A DNA stretch of 64,000 nt, taken from the NCBI GenBank assembly GCA_038373885.1, contig JAWZYV010012396.1:1302001-1366000 (forward strand). Reading direction: 5' to 3'. This document shows positions 10,180-22,324 of this stretch, in pieces. Origin of the DNA: Cheiracanthium punctorium. Lineage: Eukaryota; Arthropoda; Arachnida; Araneae; Cheiracanthiidae. The position numbers were made by a program, and so were the translations under genes. The number at the start of each line of letters is the position of its first letter. Position 1 is the first letter of the stretch. The notes below the pieces were generated by a model that saw nothing but the letters and a program-made list of their open reading frames with translations, was not told the origin of the DNA and did not search any database.

Positions 10180-12889
10180 CCTCCCTCGAATTTTTTTTTC
10201 TGGCTACGACCTCAGGCATAGCGGAAAGAACCGCTCGTGATTGGTATGTCAAGCTCAAAAATGGAAATTTTGACATCAAATGCGCACCTCATTTTGAACG
10301 TCTGTACTTTTCGAGTCGAAACCGGGTAATATCATCTAAGTATTGAAAATCTTGTTGAACATTGGGAAGAAGTTGTAAACAACAAGAGAGAATACATTCT
10401 CGATTAATTAAAGGTTAATTTTTATTGAAAAAAAGTAAAGAAGAATTTTTTAAAAAGAAAAAATAGTTGGAATCATATTATTAAAATATGTAAAATTAAG
10501 TTTCATAAACTGTAATAGACATTTATATAAATTTTGAATTACACAACACAAATGTAAAGTGATTTAAACCAGTGAAAAATGTGATTAAACTCATATTATT
10601 CCAATAATAAGTTAAGTAAAAGCGTACGTTCTGCTGGGTTATTTATTTATTTTCTGGACATGAACTGGTAAAGATATGTGCTTTTGCCCTTGTGAATATC
10701 GTTACAAATATTATCATTAATTTAAAAGAAAACTATAAAAATTATAAAGTAGTTTTCCAATTATGAAAATTATTTAATAATAAACATGTAATGGTGGGGT
10801 AAAATATCTTTACTTGTGGGGGGGGGTGACTTATCACTTCATTTTCATCTGCCACCACACTTCATTATTATCTTTACCGTTACCCTGAAAATTGCGATCG
10901 TACCGACGTATAACCTCCACCATCGCCGTGCACATCGTATAACATCGAAAAAATAAAAAGAAGAAAAAAAAACAGCGCAGGACAAGACAGACCTCTTCAA
11001 TAGCAACGTCACAGCTGCTAGCTTATTGCTCCTCGAGAGAAATGACATTCCCTCTTAAATGGCTCCACTTAATGAAAGCTGGTGTCGAGGTATTATTGCC
11101 AGTGATTCAGCGGGAAGAGAAATAGAACGAACGTTACTCAAATGCAGCCAGTTGTAAGGTTCGAGGCTCAGAGGCTGAGGTAAGAGATTGCAGAACCTCA
11201 AAATCTTCAAAAAGAAACAAGCAGGAGGTCAGATAGGAAGGTTGAGTAGGTGGTGCCCACAACATCAACTGAGTAACTTTATGACCCTTTCAGAAAATAA
11301 CCCTTTTCTTTAGTTTGTAATGTTACATAAAATTATAACTTTGTTTTATTTATCATATTACACTCTAAATTGAATGAAATAATCACTCCTAAAGAGAGAA
11401 ATGGCGACTGAAGAATTCAACTTTTAAAGGAGAAAGTATTCTAACTTTATCAAAGTATTTAGTTTCCCGAAAGAAGCTACAAGAAAGATTAATCATGCAG
11501 AATGCATGGATAATAGTGCACTTTCCTACGCAATCTTATCTCTGTGTGTCCTACTGCATGACATCCAAATATCCGTGCCCAAGAGCAACTGTAAGCCTAG
11601 ACGAGTAATCGCCGTCAACGTGTATTTGCAATGATGAGAGTGAACAGAATGACGTCTGCAAGATTAATTTTTACCATTCACTATTCCAGATCATTCAGAT
11701 TTCTTGATATGAGATAGATATCCACTTTTGGGCCATCCCGGACCCCTCCGATATTTTGGATGTGACATTTCCGGGCTATGCAGGGTAATTTTCATATTCG
11801 GGACCTATTATTTATGCTTTTTGTATAAGATCTCTTCTTGACCTATTGGATATTTAACTTTTTTTTGTCGTTAGAGAGTTCAATCGACCGACAACGGTCG
11901 ATTTTAAGTTATCTCGAAGACCTTGGACTTCTTATATCTATACATACCTTGTGCTGTGTTTGAAGTAAAATCTTCTACGTATAATCAGATAAAATGTTGC
12001 ACGCAGTGTTAAATATAGACTACTTGCTATTACAAAGCATTTTGCAGGTATTCTCTTTTCTATTTAATGTACATTGCTAGCATCTTTTGGGGAACTTTAA
12101 ATGATCTCTTGGAGTTAAAAGCTCGTACTCATAAAAGAAACATTAATTTTGAAAGTAAAAGTTTCATCTTTTGGCAATTTGAGTCTAATTTGTTACAATA
12201 TAGCCTGTAATTTTCTGAACTATTCACTAAGTTAAGTTTTGCCTTTTGTGCCTTTGTCAGTTAGCTAACTGCATTCCTTTAATTCTTACAATGCAAACAA
12301 AAATACACACTTTATGAAAATCTGCTTCAGATATTAACCCTCCAGTCATGGATACTTCAGCTAGTATGCTGCATTTGCTATTCATTAAAAAATATTATAC
12401 CGTTTTAATTTAGCCTTTCAAACTTAAAGTCACCCATCACTTTAAAGCATTTTATTTCGGGCACAGCTTCTTAATAAAACTTTCCCATCATCCAGCGGTT
12501 AAAAACACGAGTAAAATTCATTACTTTAAATTCAGAGCTGAAATTGATAAAACTTAACGTCAAAATTTTTCCCTTTCATCAAACATTTATAGGAATTGCT
12601 TTTCATAAAGAAAAAAGAACTACGCCTCTTTCAATATCCACCTCCAATTTCCGGATGCGAATTAAAAGTGACGAATTTCACCCCCCCCCAAACTTTAGAA
12701 AATATTAATTTTCGAACTCGCGTGTGTTATTATTTGACTTAATAACATTCGGTGACCCCAAAATCGTACAGCCAGCCAATATACATCTGCGTCCCCGAAA
12801 TCAATTTCTCCTCCTTTCGTCTCGACGAAATTTTCTTTAATCTGTTATACACATAACTGACACTGCAAGATTATTTTCCCCCGAAAAAT
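10180..12889. other. Unannotated AT-rich DNA
   Basis: I see no gene, no recognisable repeat boundary and no RNA gene. Short ORFs here are low-complexity or have no family features. A G10 run lies at about 10818. Confidence 0.4.
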
Positions 12890-15260
12890 ACCCGAATTCT
12901 ATGATGAGAAATAAAAGGTCCGGAAATCAACTTGTTTAATAACTTGACTAATAATATGCCGAAGGGGCAATATCCCAAGAAGGAGACTAAAAAGCCGCGT
13001 GGCTGTCGAATATCCCCCTGTACCTTCCTTTTCATTTCGGAGGCCCTTCTCGAACCAATAACGGGGGCACACCAGTTTATTAAGCGAAGCCATTCCGGGA
13101 CCTGTCATTTTCTAAAAAAGCAATAAGCTGACGTCTGCTTCTCGAACGACTGATTAGGGACCGGCTGTGACATCCGATCTTATTATTTCCATACAATCAC
13201 ATGTACAGCGGGGAGAAAAGGGGTTGTAAACTAAATGACACGGGTTCGCAGCAGCGGACGTGTACACGAGAATGGAAGCGCAGCCACCTTGATGTGAAGA
13301 TCTTTGGAATCCGCCATTTTTCGTTGGATGTGAAAGTGTTCGGACCATTTCTGAGCTTGTTGTTTTGGATTATTAAAAGATGTGGGATTAAAATTAATTT
13401 ATTTTCTTGCTATTTCTTCTTTTTTTCTGTTATTGATATGACTGGGTTTTCTGACTTTATATTGAGAGCCGAAACATTACTTTTGCGTCAACCAGAATAA
13501 CAGGCTTTAATAAGTTTCCCATGAGTAGATGGATATATGTGTTAGGCGAGTATACCACCTGATAAAAGTCATTGTATAAAGCTTCCATTCCAATTCAACT
13601 TAAAATACGTTGCTAGTTCTTCTAGTTTTTCTAGTTTACATTACATGATGTAATTGCAGGCTCTAAGTGTTCCTTTTTATTTATTTATTTATTTATGCTT
13701 GTATTTTACGCAATTTTCGCTAATAAACTGGAAAAAAAAGAGAAAGAAAAAGAAAAATGAACTTTCTTTGGTCCTTAATTGGCAGCTAAGGTGCCCTAAA
13801 TTTCCAAGAAACGCTACATGAAAATACCTTTACTGAACGATAGCTTTAATAAATATTAATATTCAATGGAACTTTTCTGACAATAATATTCAACGGAACT
13901 TTCCTGAGTTGCTTAGGAAAGTTTCTGGCATATTTATGTTACGTTCCTTGGAATTCTAGGACACTTCAGCTGCCCATTAATTCCAAGGAGTATTCCTATA
14001 CCTTTTGTACAGTGTACGCCACAAAATGTCGATAAATTTTGAATTTTTAGCTTAAATATTACGCATTTTAACACAAACTTATGTCTATAACTCCTCCCCA
14101 CCCCTTGAAGAAAGTCTGATTGCGTGCCACTAGTGAACTGGTGGGACGTATACACATAGAAAGTATTAGGATATTTTACAGTGTGAGCTTTTTCAACCGT
14201 GACTCCCTTCCACTATCGCAAGCAAAAGTGCTAGTTGAAATCGTCTAAATATAGCGAAAAGGGGAGTAAAACAACGAACTTCAAATATTTTTCGTAAGTA
14301 AGTTGTTTAAAATCTACTTCACTAATCAAATCGCACTAATCAAATTACACTATTCAAACTGCAATGTCAATCGCATGGCTCTGCTCCCTATATCCGCAAT
14401 CTATTAGAACGACAGAGAGTCTGGTATTTATAGATTTCCAAGCAGTTCGTGACGTCTTATTTCTCGATTTTTCTCGTAGCTTCTTTTTCCTAGTTGAGCA
14501 AAAGTTCCACTATTTTCCGGAACTTTCTTTTCTTTTGGTCACCAAAGTCGTGAAATTAGTTGCCAAGTCGCCAAAACGGTCGCCCAGTTTGTCGTCAAGG
14601 TCAAGGGATCACTTACTCATTTTCCTTGTAGGAATGCCTGTACAACTCTCTTTCCAGCAACACACGCAAATGTTGGGAAAGCAACATTACAATTTTTTTA
14701 TAATATTTTAATAAAAACTTCTTATTTTGGAACTTTCTCATTTTTTGCCAAAATAGAGATTCTCAGATGTCTTAAAATAGAAGGGGATGTGGGACCGATG
14801 ATAAAACTTTAAGTGTACAACCTGTTCGTCGTTAATAACATAAGCAGTTTCTGTTCTGATAGTTTCTGTAACGTTTTTCAAAAACAGACAGAGAGCCATT
14901 TTATCTCCCAATTTCACTAGAATCGTCTCCCTGGATCACAATTGTGTGAGAGACGCCGAAAGCGGATTCCTTTGGGCCGTTTAATCACGTGACTACCAAT
15001 AAAGCCCGGTTTAATATCTCAGTGTCTGAAAAGACCTCGCAAGTATCCTTCTACCGGTTCACTCCCACAGAATGACTTCCAATAATGCCCCGGCACCACA
15101 TTATTAAGGGAAGCCGTTTAAAGATCTGTCTTATTCGAGAAGCAATAAGCTAACAGCTGCTGTTTTACGCCACTGGATATTGAAGGGCTGCCTCGATCCA
15201 TAGGCCCCGATGCCGAATGTTATTAGATGTTTATCGGGAGAACGAATGGGCTGTAGAGGA
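12890..15260. other. Two similar GC-richer non-coding blocks, candidate regulatory DNA
   Basis: Blocks at about 12890-13370 and 14990-15260 stand out from the AT-rich background. They share, in order, CCAATAA, a GGCACC-like word, TTATTAAGxGAAGCC, ATCTGTC/ACCTGTC followed by AxT-rich words, and AAGCAATAAGCT(G/A)AC with CTGCT after it. The first also holds ORFs on both strands of 60-100 codons, but none shows a domain and they overlap, so I do not call them genes. Between the blocks is AT-rich DNA with ORFs I do not recognise. Role unknown; duplicated enhancers or an old repeat are both possible. Confidence 0.35.
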
Positions 15261-17300
15261 CAAGTTCAAAATGAAATAGAAAAAAAAATGGAAAATTGGA
15301 AATAGATTAAAAACGACATCACAGAGATATAGAGGGACTTAATATTAAAACGAAGAAGAAAAAATACTTTAAGTAGAATTAATACGTAAATTCGGATTTT
15401 TAGAAAATAGACATTTATAGACTATGATTTTAAAATTAAAAAATGCGTGTTTTAAGTCTTTATTGATTCGATCGTGTTTATGAATTCATGGTACTCCATT
15501 TCCAGCAAAAACGAACGCAAATTTAAATTTAATTGAACGAAAAATACAATTAATAAATTTCGTTTTATTTTTTGCACTTTCTTGCCTCATATAAAATAAT
15601 TTTAATTCGTTTTAATTTACTTTATTTATTTATTTTTGTTTGCAAAAGCGTTTTAAATTTATAAGAAAAATTAGATGTTTTACCGAATTTAAAATATATT
15701 CTGCTTTACATCTGTACAATTTCAAAATTTTCAGTTAATTAACTAGATTGAAAATTTTGCTCTGCTTTTGTTACAGGTTTTGGTGCTGTGTTGACAAGTT
15801 TATGAGCAAAAGCACCGAAAAGTAAAACCCTTTTTTGTATCTATCAACTGTTTAGTGTTGAAAATATGCCGGTTCTGAAAGCATTTTTTTCGTATATATA
15901 AATTTATGACCAGGCTGTTTCGATCATACAAAGCACAGAATCAATCTATAAGAATAGTTTTACTCGATTAAAGTCAGAAATCAAAAATCTTCTCGTAGCT
16001 GAAGTGTTCTTTAATTGCGCTTTAAGTAGTTTGAAATATTTAAACTATTTATATTAGTTCAAAGTTATTAGTTTGAACTACATCGAGGTCAAAATTTTAT
16101 TTGAAAATGATTGCTTAGCTCACGTATTTACTTTTTTATTAATATATTCTTGAAAAGTTGACCTGCCTTTAATTCTAATGTTTTTGTAATTTTGAAGTCG
16201 ATGTATTTCTAATTTGAACTGTGATTTTTTAGGTTTTTTACCATAGATTGCAAGAACTGCATTGAAGATCTATAAAAGATTTACTTGAGTGAAAAAAACT
16301 ATTGCCCGCATTACAGTTATCCTTTGGGAAAAGCTGCCAAAGTAGTTAGTCATAAGCATTTCAAAACTGCGTAAAAAATGTAAAAGAATGTAATTTTTTA
16401 AGGAAAAAAATGAAACGTTTATACGAACAGGATTTGTTTATATTTGTATATGTTATATCAGTATTCTCTTGTTTGTAACAAAAAGCATTTAACTGAAATC
16501 TTTATTATATTTCAGAAAAGTAAAAAAGTTTATTCTCTGAAATTCTCAATGGACATTAAAAAGCATGTCTTTTAAAAACGTAATATATAAGGATTTTTTT
16601 TTACGCTTTGATTTTTTTGTGTGTTTGAGATTAAAAATCTCAATTTTGAAGACAGAAATGCTTAGCAGTTAAAATATTGAACCGTTTTTGTCAATTTTAC
16701 CAAAGAACAATGCGTAAGAAATCAAATTATATGCAAGATTATTTATTTACAATAAAATCTATCATTTGAATGAATCCTTTATTACTTTAGTTAAAATTTT
16801 AATTTTATTGTTTTTAAAACTTCAAATATCTGCACTGTTCATAGAATGTTAATTCTTCATAATGCTTTTCAAACGTTAATTTTTCATTTAAAAACTGTGT
16901 TTAGGTATTTTAAATAACGTCACAGTAATGATGAAAGATTTTTGTAATAATTCTTTGCTGTTTAGGTTGTTGAAATATCAAATACGCCGTAAACAATTGA
17001 AAAAATACATAAAATGATGTTCCAAGTATTTTAATATATAAACTCCAAAATAGTTCCATTTAGTCAAATATTAGCAAAACAAATATAATGACATAAACAG
17101 ATTGACAAAACAGATTTATGAACATTCTAATCGAATCAAAAATCAATATCAAAAAATATTACTCTGAAGGAGTTTAAAATCAGTACTTGAAAATAATCTT
17201 GTCAGTAAAATCCTTCCCTTTTTAGAGAACAAGGGTTTTGTACATTATCGACTCCTTCATACTTTTCTTTAAAACGCATGGTTTTAGGAATTTAGATTTA
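15261..17300. other. AT-rich DNA, nothing recognised
   Basis: Uniformly A/T-rich with no ORF worth calling, no clear repeat edges and no RNA gene. Confidence 0.45.
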
Positions 17301-17308
17301 GTTTAACA

Positions 17309-17593
17309 CAGCGGTTCCCAGTCTTTTGACATTGCGAGCCCTCAACAAAGGATAACTTATGATGGCGGCCCCCTCCTATTCCTGAACATATACATACAGT
17401 TTTTTATATGCCAACAATGAACGTTCAGTCGCCTTTTCTACAAAATAATGTTATCGATAAAGTTTTAATAAAAATTTTTTAGCGAAAAGCTATATGCTTT
17501 GAAGAAAAAATAAGAATAAGGTAGATATTTTAAAAACATGCTTTATCACATTTTATCATATTTTTCTCAAGCTCCACAATTTGGGAACCGCTA
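17309..17593. mobile_element. hAT-type MITE with perfect 8-bp target duplication
   Basis: The left end CAGCGGTTCCCAG pairs with the right end TAGCGGTTCCCAAATTG (reverse complement). Direct repeats GTTTAACA flank it at 17301-17308 and 17594-17601. The word CGAGCCCTCAAC inside is also typical of this widespread hAT end class. 285 bp, non-coding. Confidence 0.9.
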
Positions 17594-17829
17594 GTTTAAC
17601 ACATTTAAATATATTACAAATCAGCCATATTATAATAGTTTGTATTTCATTTTATTGAAGTGAAAACTTCTTTAGGCACGTTGGGCACTTTCGGGATGGG
17701 GAAAAAGCACGGAATTCGCGTAACCATCACTCTCAGATACTTATGGAGAAAAAGTGAATTGGAGAAAAGGTGGCTTGTGACGTCACTTAATTTTAATGCT
17801 GGGGTGTGTTGTCCTACGCAAGAACTTCA

Positions 17830-17945
17830 ACTTACTTTTAAACTGAGACCTTCCAGCTTCTGCGACTGGTATCGAACTGTGGACCTAAGGCGTGGAGGGA
17901 AGCGTTGTAACCATCAGACGGGTTCAACTCGGGAGGAAATGATTG
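17830..17945 (-). repeat. tRNA-derived SINE (minus strand)
   Basis: On the minus strand CTGATGGTTACAACGC resembles an A-box and, about 40 bases on, CACAGTTCGATACCAG a B-box with the T-loop TTCGA. The spacing fits a tRNA head. Acceptor stems do not pair, so it is a SINE or pseudo-tRNA rather than a tRNA gene. The overlapping plus-strand ORF at 17660-17953 is best explained as a shadow. Confidence 0.5.
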
Positions 17946-18074
17946 AAGTTTGAAATGATTGTTGTTTCAGTTTCAGAATGGGAACTTTTATGTATATAAA
18001 TAAATTAAATTAGACTTTGCCTGTACACTACTTGTTATTAAAAAATTTTGTGATTTCTAGTTTTAATCATTTGG

Positions 18075-18450
18075 GGACCCCAGTACAGCTGTCAAAAAAA
18101 AAGTCTGTCTGTCGTTTTGTCAGTGGCGCTTTTTTATTTGCACATTACATAAAGTTGACTGAAGCGAATGAAATAAAATTTGGAGGCATGATAGGTGGTC
18201 ACTCAACTTTAAAGTATAGGAGCCGAATTAAAAAAAAAATCATTAGATTTTGTGATTTTTCCGAAAATTGTTTGAAACAGCATAAATTTTTGTGCGCACA
18301 TCACGTAATAACGACTAAAGCGAAAGAAATGAAATTTGGTGGCATGATAGGTGATCACTCAAGTTAAGCTTTAGTCGGATTTCAAAAATTTTTTATTAGA
18401 TTTTCAGATTTTTCTGAAAATCGTTTCAAACTGCGGAAATTTTTGTTTTA
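18075..18450 (+). mobile_element. Helitron fragment with subrepeats
   Basis: Two subrepeats contain GAATGAAATAAAATTTGG, GGCATGATAGGTGGTCACTC and TTTTTCTGAAAATCGTTT-like words. These are the reverse complement of units that fill the Helitron at 27901-29371. The leader AAGTCTGTCTGTCG matches that element's 5' region. Both ends are missing. The 116-codon ORF across it is made of repeat sequence and is not a gene. Confidence 0.65.
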
Positions 18451-18754
18451 GTATGCATAAAAACTGTAGATAATTTGCACAAGTATATTCTTTCAAAATA
18501 TTCAAAAATATCCACTTTTTATGTACAAATTGGGTACAATCTATATGTTTATGCAAAAATAGTCCAGACTTTTTTCACTGGGAAGGTGCTATAATTTTCG
18601 ATTATTTATTTTAAAAAACTGTACCTAATTTGGATAGCTATATAGTTATTGCGCAATTAAGTTAATTTGATAATGATAATGTGGTGAGTGTTAATTATTA
18701 CATACTGTAAATTTTTTGGATTATAAGTATTATACTACACTGCAATTCGAAATA

Positions 18755-19262
18755 CAGGGTGTCCAAAAAGTCCTTGACACATTAAAAAAATTCATAGAAA
18801 AGCAACAAATTGTCGTATGAATATGCACTATGCACGGTAATACTTCACACGTACACGATTTTTTATTTCTTTTTTTAAACATCGTAGAAAAAAAAAACTG
18901 CTGTTTGTCTCTGGTTTTTCTTAAACATGCTACGAAACTTTCTCTAAAATGTAGTTATGGATTTTGATTCGAAATACCAAGCTACGAAATGCGCTTTCTC
19001 AGTTGCAGTAGCCTTAGCTAGAATAAATATTCCCGCACCTTCAATGTTGTTTGAAACTCACGAAAAATTCTTATTGGTTCTCAACGACAAAAACTAAAGA
19101 TGCTGCGCCATATATGAGCACATTTTGGAAGTAATTCGTTTTAAAATGGAAAAATAAATTCTTGGTTCTGTAAACATTATTGTGCGAATTGCATATTCAT
19201 AGAACAATTTGTGAATTTTCAGTGAATTTTTTATATGTGTCAAGGACTTTTCGGACACCCTG
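18755..19262. mobile_element. TA-flanked inverted-repeat element (Tc1/mariner-type MITE)
   Basis: The left end CAGGGTGTCCAAAAAGTCCT and the right end (reverse complement) CAGGGTGTCCGAAAAGTCCT continue into TTGACACAT on both arms. The element is flanked by TA on each side (18753-18754 and 19263-19264), the Tc1/mariner target. 508 bp with no transposase frame. Confidence 0.85.
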
Positions 19263-20563
19263 TATAATTAAATTAAAAAATCAAAAATTCCCAATGCTAA
19301 CCCAGTGGAAATCGCGTTAAAATGTGTACAAACGTTCAAACATGTATAAGAATATCATAAATAACTGAGCAATACCCTTACAGCCTTAAAAAAACATTTA
19401 ATTTTTTTACAAAGAACTGCAAATACATAAAAATGTGAATAAATGTTAATAAATGTTTATTTTTTTATAGTAAATATATAATAATGTGTGAAAACCTGCT
19501 TAACTTTACAAACATAAATTTGAGAAAGCTTGACAAGAAGTTTTCATTTCTGACGTGCAGTCATAAGACTGATTTTTTTTAAATATATATATTTATTTAT
19601 TTATTTCATTCAACCACCCACTTATTTATTTTTTTTTTAACAAAAGACATTTGAATGAGAAATTCACTTTGAAGAAAAAGTCATTCTTTAACATTAAAAT
19701 AGTTTTATTTGTGTTATTTTAACCAAGTAATTTTGCAGCATCAACAAAACATAAAACAAAATTTTGTCCGTTCAGCAAAATTAATCGGCTAAAATTGTTC
19801 CAACTAAATTTTGTTGAATCAACAAAATGATTTTTTTTTCCATAAATAATCTACATCAGATTTCCTTCCAATCTTTAAAAGGGGCGCTTACTGATTTCCT
19901 ACCTGAATATTTCTTTGCAATTCGAGAATATCACCCCTCTAATGTATTCATTCCTTACCGCTGAAATGGAATGGAACTTAGAAAGTAGACGTGGGTGGGC
20001 AAGATACACCAACCATATCCTTTATCATTACATTCGCAACAACCAAACGGAGAGGCTTGATTGCAGAACGTATGGAAGGTGATGATTCCGGCACCTACCG
20101 ACCACAGGAAATTAAGATTCAACGTGGTGAAAAGGGTCTCGTGGCAATAAAAATTGGACCCTCTCTCGTGAAATGGATGTATATTTACTTGATGAATACA
20201 GATGGATCATTCATGAGAGTGAAAACTAAAACTGCGTAGGAACAGTTTCTCTTATTTTGAAGTATAAACGTATATAATGTTTCAGAATGGAATTTTAATA
20301 TTTTCGAATATTAAAATAGTTGCATTTAAAAATTTCAAATATATTTGTATTTAATATATATCAAAACACAATTTAACATGTTTGCTCAGCTATCTTTTTA
20401 AGTCTATGATCACTAAACTGCTAAAGAAGCGTGCAGTTGCATTAATTTATTTTGAGGTAGTCAGTATTTCAGAACTTATTAATGAACTGAGCTAAGTAAC
20501 AACTAAGCCCTGATTTTAGTATTTTGGCAAAAGTCAATTTCTTATTTTAATATTCAATCGACT
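19263..20563. other. Unannotated AT-rich DNA
   Basis: A fragment of the AACAAAATTTTG palindromic MITE family lies at about 19720-19850. An 82-codon plus-strand ORF at 19991-20239 has no feature I recognise and no repeat copy in this window; I leave it uncalled. Nothing else is visible. Confidence 0.4.
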
Positions 20564-20719
20564 GTAGTGACGTCAACGCGTAGTAATCTAAAAGTGACTC
20601 GTGAAGTTATATTTTGTAGCAAGTAAAAGATAAAAATGTTTCAAAATCAAATATTTGCAGGTTAATATTTATAAAGTAAATTTTATATGTTTCGACTCCT
20701 ATAACTAGGGAGTCCAACA
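20564..20719 (+). repeat. 5' LTR (short) of a Ty3/Gypsy element
   Basis: Starts near TGTAGTGACGTC and ends in AGTCCAACA. It shares CGTAGTAATCT, AGCAAGTAAAA, AAATATTTG and GAGTCCAACA-type words in order with 21632-21810. It is followed directly by TTTGGTGATCTGGGCGTGAT, which looks like the primer binding region of arthropod Gypsy-like elements. Confidence 0.6.
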
Positions 20720-20812
20720 TTTGGTGATCTGGGCGTGATATGAACACGCAAACATCTGATATGAATGTGATACTTCATCAACCAAAAGAAAATTAGGCTA
20801 GTATCAAATACC

Positions 20813-21572
20813 TTCACGAAGATCTCATTGGTCCGCTTCCGCCAACCAAAGGGAACATTTACTGCCTATCTTGTAGTTACAGATTTTTGGATGGAAGTAA
20901 TTCCATTAGATAGCATTTCAGCTGACACGGTTGCAAGGGCATATTATAGCAACTCGATAGCGCGTTTTAGAACGCCAAGCACGCTTCTTACCGACTGAGG
21001 AACAGTTTCAAAGTGAAATAGTTCACATTATGTCCAAAATTTGTGGTACTAAGCTGTAGCATACGACAGCCTATCACCCTTTCTATAACGGCAAGGTTAA
21101 ACGCCTCCACAGAACATTAAAAACAGCATGAAAAAGCTCATAGTAATTTGTCTGGGGCAGTCTGGGTTTGTCTGTACTTCTTGGCTTACGTACTGATATT
21201 TAAGAAGATAATAATCATTCTATTGCAGAAATAGTTTATGGCGAGATTCTAAGGTACTCTGGAGAGTTTTTAAGCGAATCAAGTATCTAGACAGCATCGC
21301 AGACTTTAGACAGTAATCTTAACCAAATGCAAAGCATCGGATCAGAAACGACTCGTAAAAATTCTTGTCAACAGATTTTTGTACGAAAAGTCTTGACGTT
21401 GTTCTCTCTTCTTTCACATATGGACAGGGTTAAAAAGCAGTTGGGACCTCCCTACGGAGGACCGTTTCCTGTTAATGAACGCTCAGACATATTCTTTACT
21501 GCAAATATAAAAGGAAAAAATTGCAGTGTGTCTCTAAGTTACCTGAAACCACTAATCCTAGCGATATCCTAG
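20813..21572 (+). pseudogene. Ty3/Gypsy integrase and polyprotein C-terminus, broken
   Basis: The frame opens with HEDLIGPLPPTKGNIY, the start of the Gypsy integrase core, then shifts frame near 20868 to read AYLVVTDFWMEVIPLD and TPSTLLTD followed by a stop; the two catalytic Asp positions are recognisable. A further shift gives AYHPFYNGKVKRLHRTLK, where K replaces the third catalytic acid (normally N-G-x-V-E-R). The last part, 21327-21572, is open and ends with VKKQLGPPYGGPFPV and VSLSYLKPLI, matching the usual C-terminal SH3-like tail. It would have inserted retrotransposon cDNA into chromosomes. At least two frameshifts, several stops and the lost Glu make it inactive. Confidence 0.78.
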
Positions 21573-21631
21573 TGATAAAAACAAAATTGATGGAGAAGCA
21601 ATCCGAAAAGGTAAGGCATTGCATTTAACTG

Positions 21632-21810
21632 TGTGATTCAGGGACTTCGTTTAAGACATTTGATACGTAGTAATCTGTGGTTCTAAAGTTCCTTTGTGAA
21701 GTTTCTCAACTTTTGCAGCAAGTAAAAAATAAATATGTTTCTAATATAAATATTTGTATATCCACCCAAATATTTTTATGTTTCGATTCATCTAATTAAG
21801 AAGTCCAACA
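21632..21810 (+). repeat. 3' LTR of the deleted Ty3/Gypsy element
   Basis: Begins about TGTGATTCAGGGACTTCG and ends in AAGTCCAACA. It aligns in order with 20564-20719 but with many differences, which suggests an old insertion. Confidence 0.58.
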
Positions 21811-21920
21811 TGACTTCTAAAATTTTTAGCTACATTTAAAAAATATATAAGTGTTAAAAATATTTTTACAAATGGCTCCTTAAGATTAATTTTAACTGCC
21901 CAATAGCAAATTTACCTCAG

Positions 21921-22103
21921 GAAATGCACTGTTCTCTGACAAACTATGAAAATGGTAGCATCAAAAATTTTACAGTAGTTGTTAGTGGTGCACTTCAGAA
22001 CTACAGTTTCACTCTAAACCAACATGAAGTATATGGAATTCTACATATTCGCACCTCAGTGAAAGAACTAGGCAGAACTTATAAAACTGCATTTTTAGCA
22101 TAA
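21921..22103 (+). pseudogene. Possible stray fibronectin type III-like exon
   Basis: A 60-codon open frame follows an acceptor-like AATTTACCTCAG and ends with TAA at 22101. It contains CSLTNYENGSIKNFTVVVSG, then YSFTLN and VKELGRTYKTAF. The N-G-x-I-K-N-F-T-V-x-V pattern followed by a late Tyr strand looks like one FN3 domain, as in receptor tyrosine phosphatases. That family guess comes from pattern memory only. No neighbouring exon, donor site or second domain was found, so it may be a duplicated or retained exon fragment, or part of a repeat. Not a complete gene. Confidence 0.3.
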
Positions 22104-22324
22104 TCATACACAGAATGTAGGAATTTGTTGAAGATGAAACTCAAAACTTCCTATAAAAAATAATCTCTGTAGTAACTGAGCTATCCCCAAGTCATTCTTT
22201 GAGTATTCTTTAGCAGAAAATCGGCTCAAGTGAAAGTCTAAAATTAATATTAAAAATCATTCGATATTACGTAATAAACGTAAAGCATACGCCATGAAAT
22301 GTGAGACAACTTTTTCTATGTTTC

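Larger units (their letters stand above)
20564..21810 (+). mobile_element. Internally deleted Ty3/Gypsy LTR retrotransposon
   Basis: Layout is 5' LTR, primer-binding-like site, an abrupt jump into integrase, the polyprotein C-terminus, then the 3' LTR. Gag, protease, reverse transcriptase and RNase H are missing, so several kilobases have been lost. No target duplication was identified. It cannot move by itself. Confidence 0.7.

Noticed and set aside
13201..13500. 99-codon plus-strand ORF as a gene
   Set aside because: No domain, overlaps an ORF on the other strand, phenylalanine-rich end typical of AT-rich chance frames, no splice or start support.
14364..14711. 115-codon plus-strand ORF as a gene
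   Set aside because: No recognisable motif; hydrophobic stretches come from T-rich DNA.
18017..18367. 116-codon plus-strand ORF
   Set aside because: It runs through two Helitron subrepeats; the internal repetition is of DNA units, not protein repeats.
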